From Vespula vulgaris (lineage: Eukaryota > Arthropoda > Insecta > Hymenoptera > Vespidae): a DNA stretch of 64,000 nucleotides. The notes below the pieces were generated by a model. It searched no databases. It worked only from the letters and a program-made list of their open reading frames with translations, and was not told the origin of the DNA. This document shows, in pieces, positions 63,531 through 64,000 of this stretch. The stretch is taken from positions 8,517,274-8,581,273 of the forward strand of contig NC_066593.1 in NCBI RefSeq assembly GCF_905475345.1, given 5' to 3'. Both the position numbers and the translations under genes were made by a program. How positions within the stretch are numbered: the first letter of the stretch is position 1; each line of letters opens with the position of its first letter.

Positions 63531-64000
63531 AATTATTTTCATGATTAAATCAATAGAAATTGAATCAAGAGAAAAATTTTTGTATAAGAACACTTGTGAA
63601 TAATAATAGCATACGCGCCAGGTAATAATAAAAAGAATTCAAAAAGGAGTTCAGCAATCTACTTGTAAGCTTAGAATTAAACAATATTAATAATTATTAT
63701 GTAATTACGGGAAGTAAATTTTTTGATAAATGGTTAAAACAGAATCAGATAAGCTATAAAGTAATGCTATGCACAACTAGCAAACCTTGATGTTCAGCAG
63801 GTAATTCATAATTACAGGATTTACACATAATAAATTCCAAGTAGTAAATAAAACAATAAGTAATAGGAAATAAAAACTATATCATACAATAGTGATTATA
63901 ATGCACTAGCTAGACAAATAAGGAAAGGTAACTGTGTAGTAATTAATTTTGAAGAATTCAAAGAAAATAATAACTGTAATACGAATAAAATGAACTAGTA
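63531..64000. other. AT-rich sequence to the right edge
   Basis: No gene or repeat recognised. Confidence 0.4.

Noticed and set aside
1..64000. CRISPR arrays, operons, bacterial promoters or insertion sequences
   Set aside because: The sequence is eukaryotic nuclear DNA. No regularly spaced identical direct repeats were found.

Overview
The window is AT-rich animal nuclear DNA. It holds intron-containing genes with short introns and GT/AG boundaries, long A/T tracts, and one nuclear tRNA-Asp. Every recognisable protein is an animal (insect-type) housekeeping protein. The gene set, base composition and compact genes suggest an insect, probably a hymenopteran such as a bee; the order-level assignment is inference, not proof.

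From 1 to about 43 kb the window is a dense gene block. In order it holds: the RCBTB1/2-type RCC1-BTB gene (minus, cut by the left edge); an M3-family oligopeptidase-like gene whose zinc site is lost (plus); syntaxin-8 (minus); a TMEM184B homologue (plus); an ABCB10-type mitochondrial half ABC transporter (plus); PPP4R2 (minus); calcineurin B (minus); a DENND1/connecdenn Rab-GEF (plus); valyl-tRNA synthetase (minus); and nucleoporin Nup133 (plus). The genes act in unrelated pathways: trafficking (syntaxin-8, DENND1), phosphatase signalling (PPP4R2, calcineurin B), mitochondria (ABCB10), translation (ValRS, tRNA-Asp) and the nuclear pore (Nup133). Three pairs share divergent promoter regions: RCBTB/M3, syntaxin-8/TMEM184B and ValRS/Nup133. 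Calcineurin B and DENND1 also diverge.

From 44.7 kb to the right edge there is no intact protein gene. This part is a graveyard of mobile and viral sequence. It contains Jockey-like LINE relics (about 45.6-46.3 and 48.2-48.6 kb), a tRNA-like pseudogene, and a decayed Polinton/Maverick- or adintovirus-like element on the minus strand (about 56.2-61.35 kb). That element has recognisable remains of penton, major capsid and protein-primed type B DNA polymerase. It is interrupted by a piggyBac-like transposase relic and by an R1-like LINE fragment. A degenerate tandem repeat with alternating spacing follows at 62.7-63.5 kb.

The observations most worth a second look are: (i) a single phase 0-0 exon that puts an eEF1B-beta-like GST-C domain inside ValRS; (ii) the layered Polinton/adintovirus-like relic; (iii) the M3 protein, which has lost the HEXXH zinc site but keeps a 740-codon frame; and (iv) a histidine at the usual zero-layer glutamine of syntaxin-8. 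Exon boundaries were read by eye from splice sites and reading phase, without transcript data.
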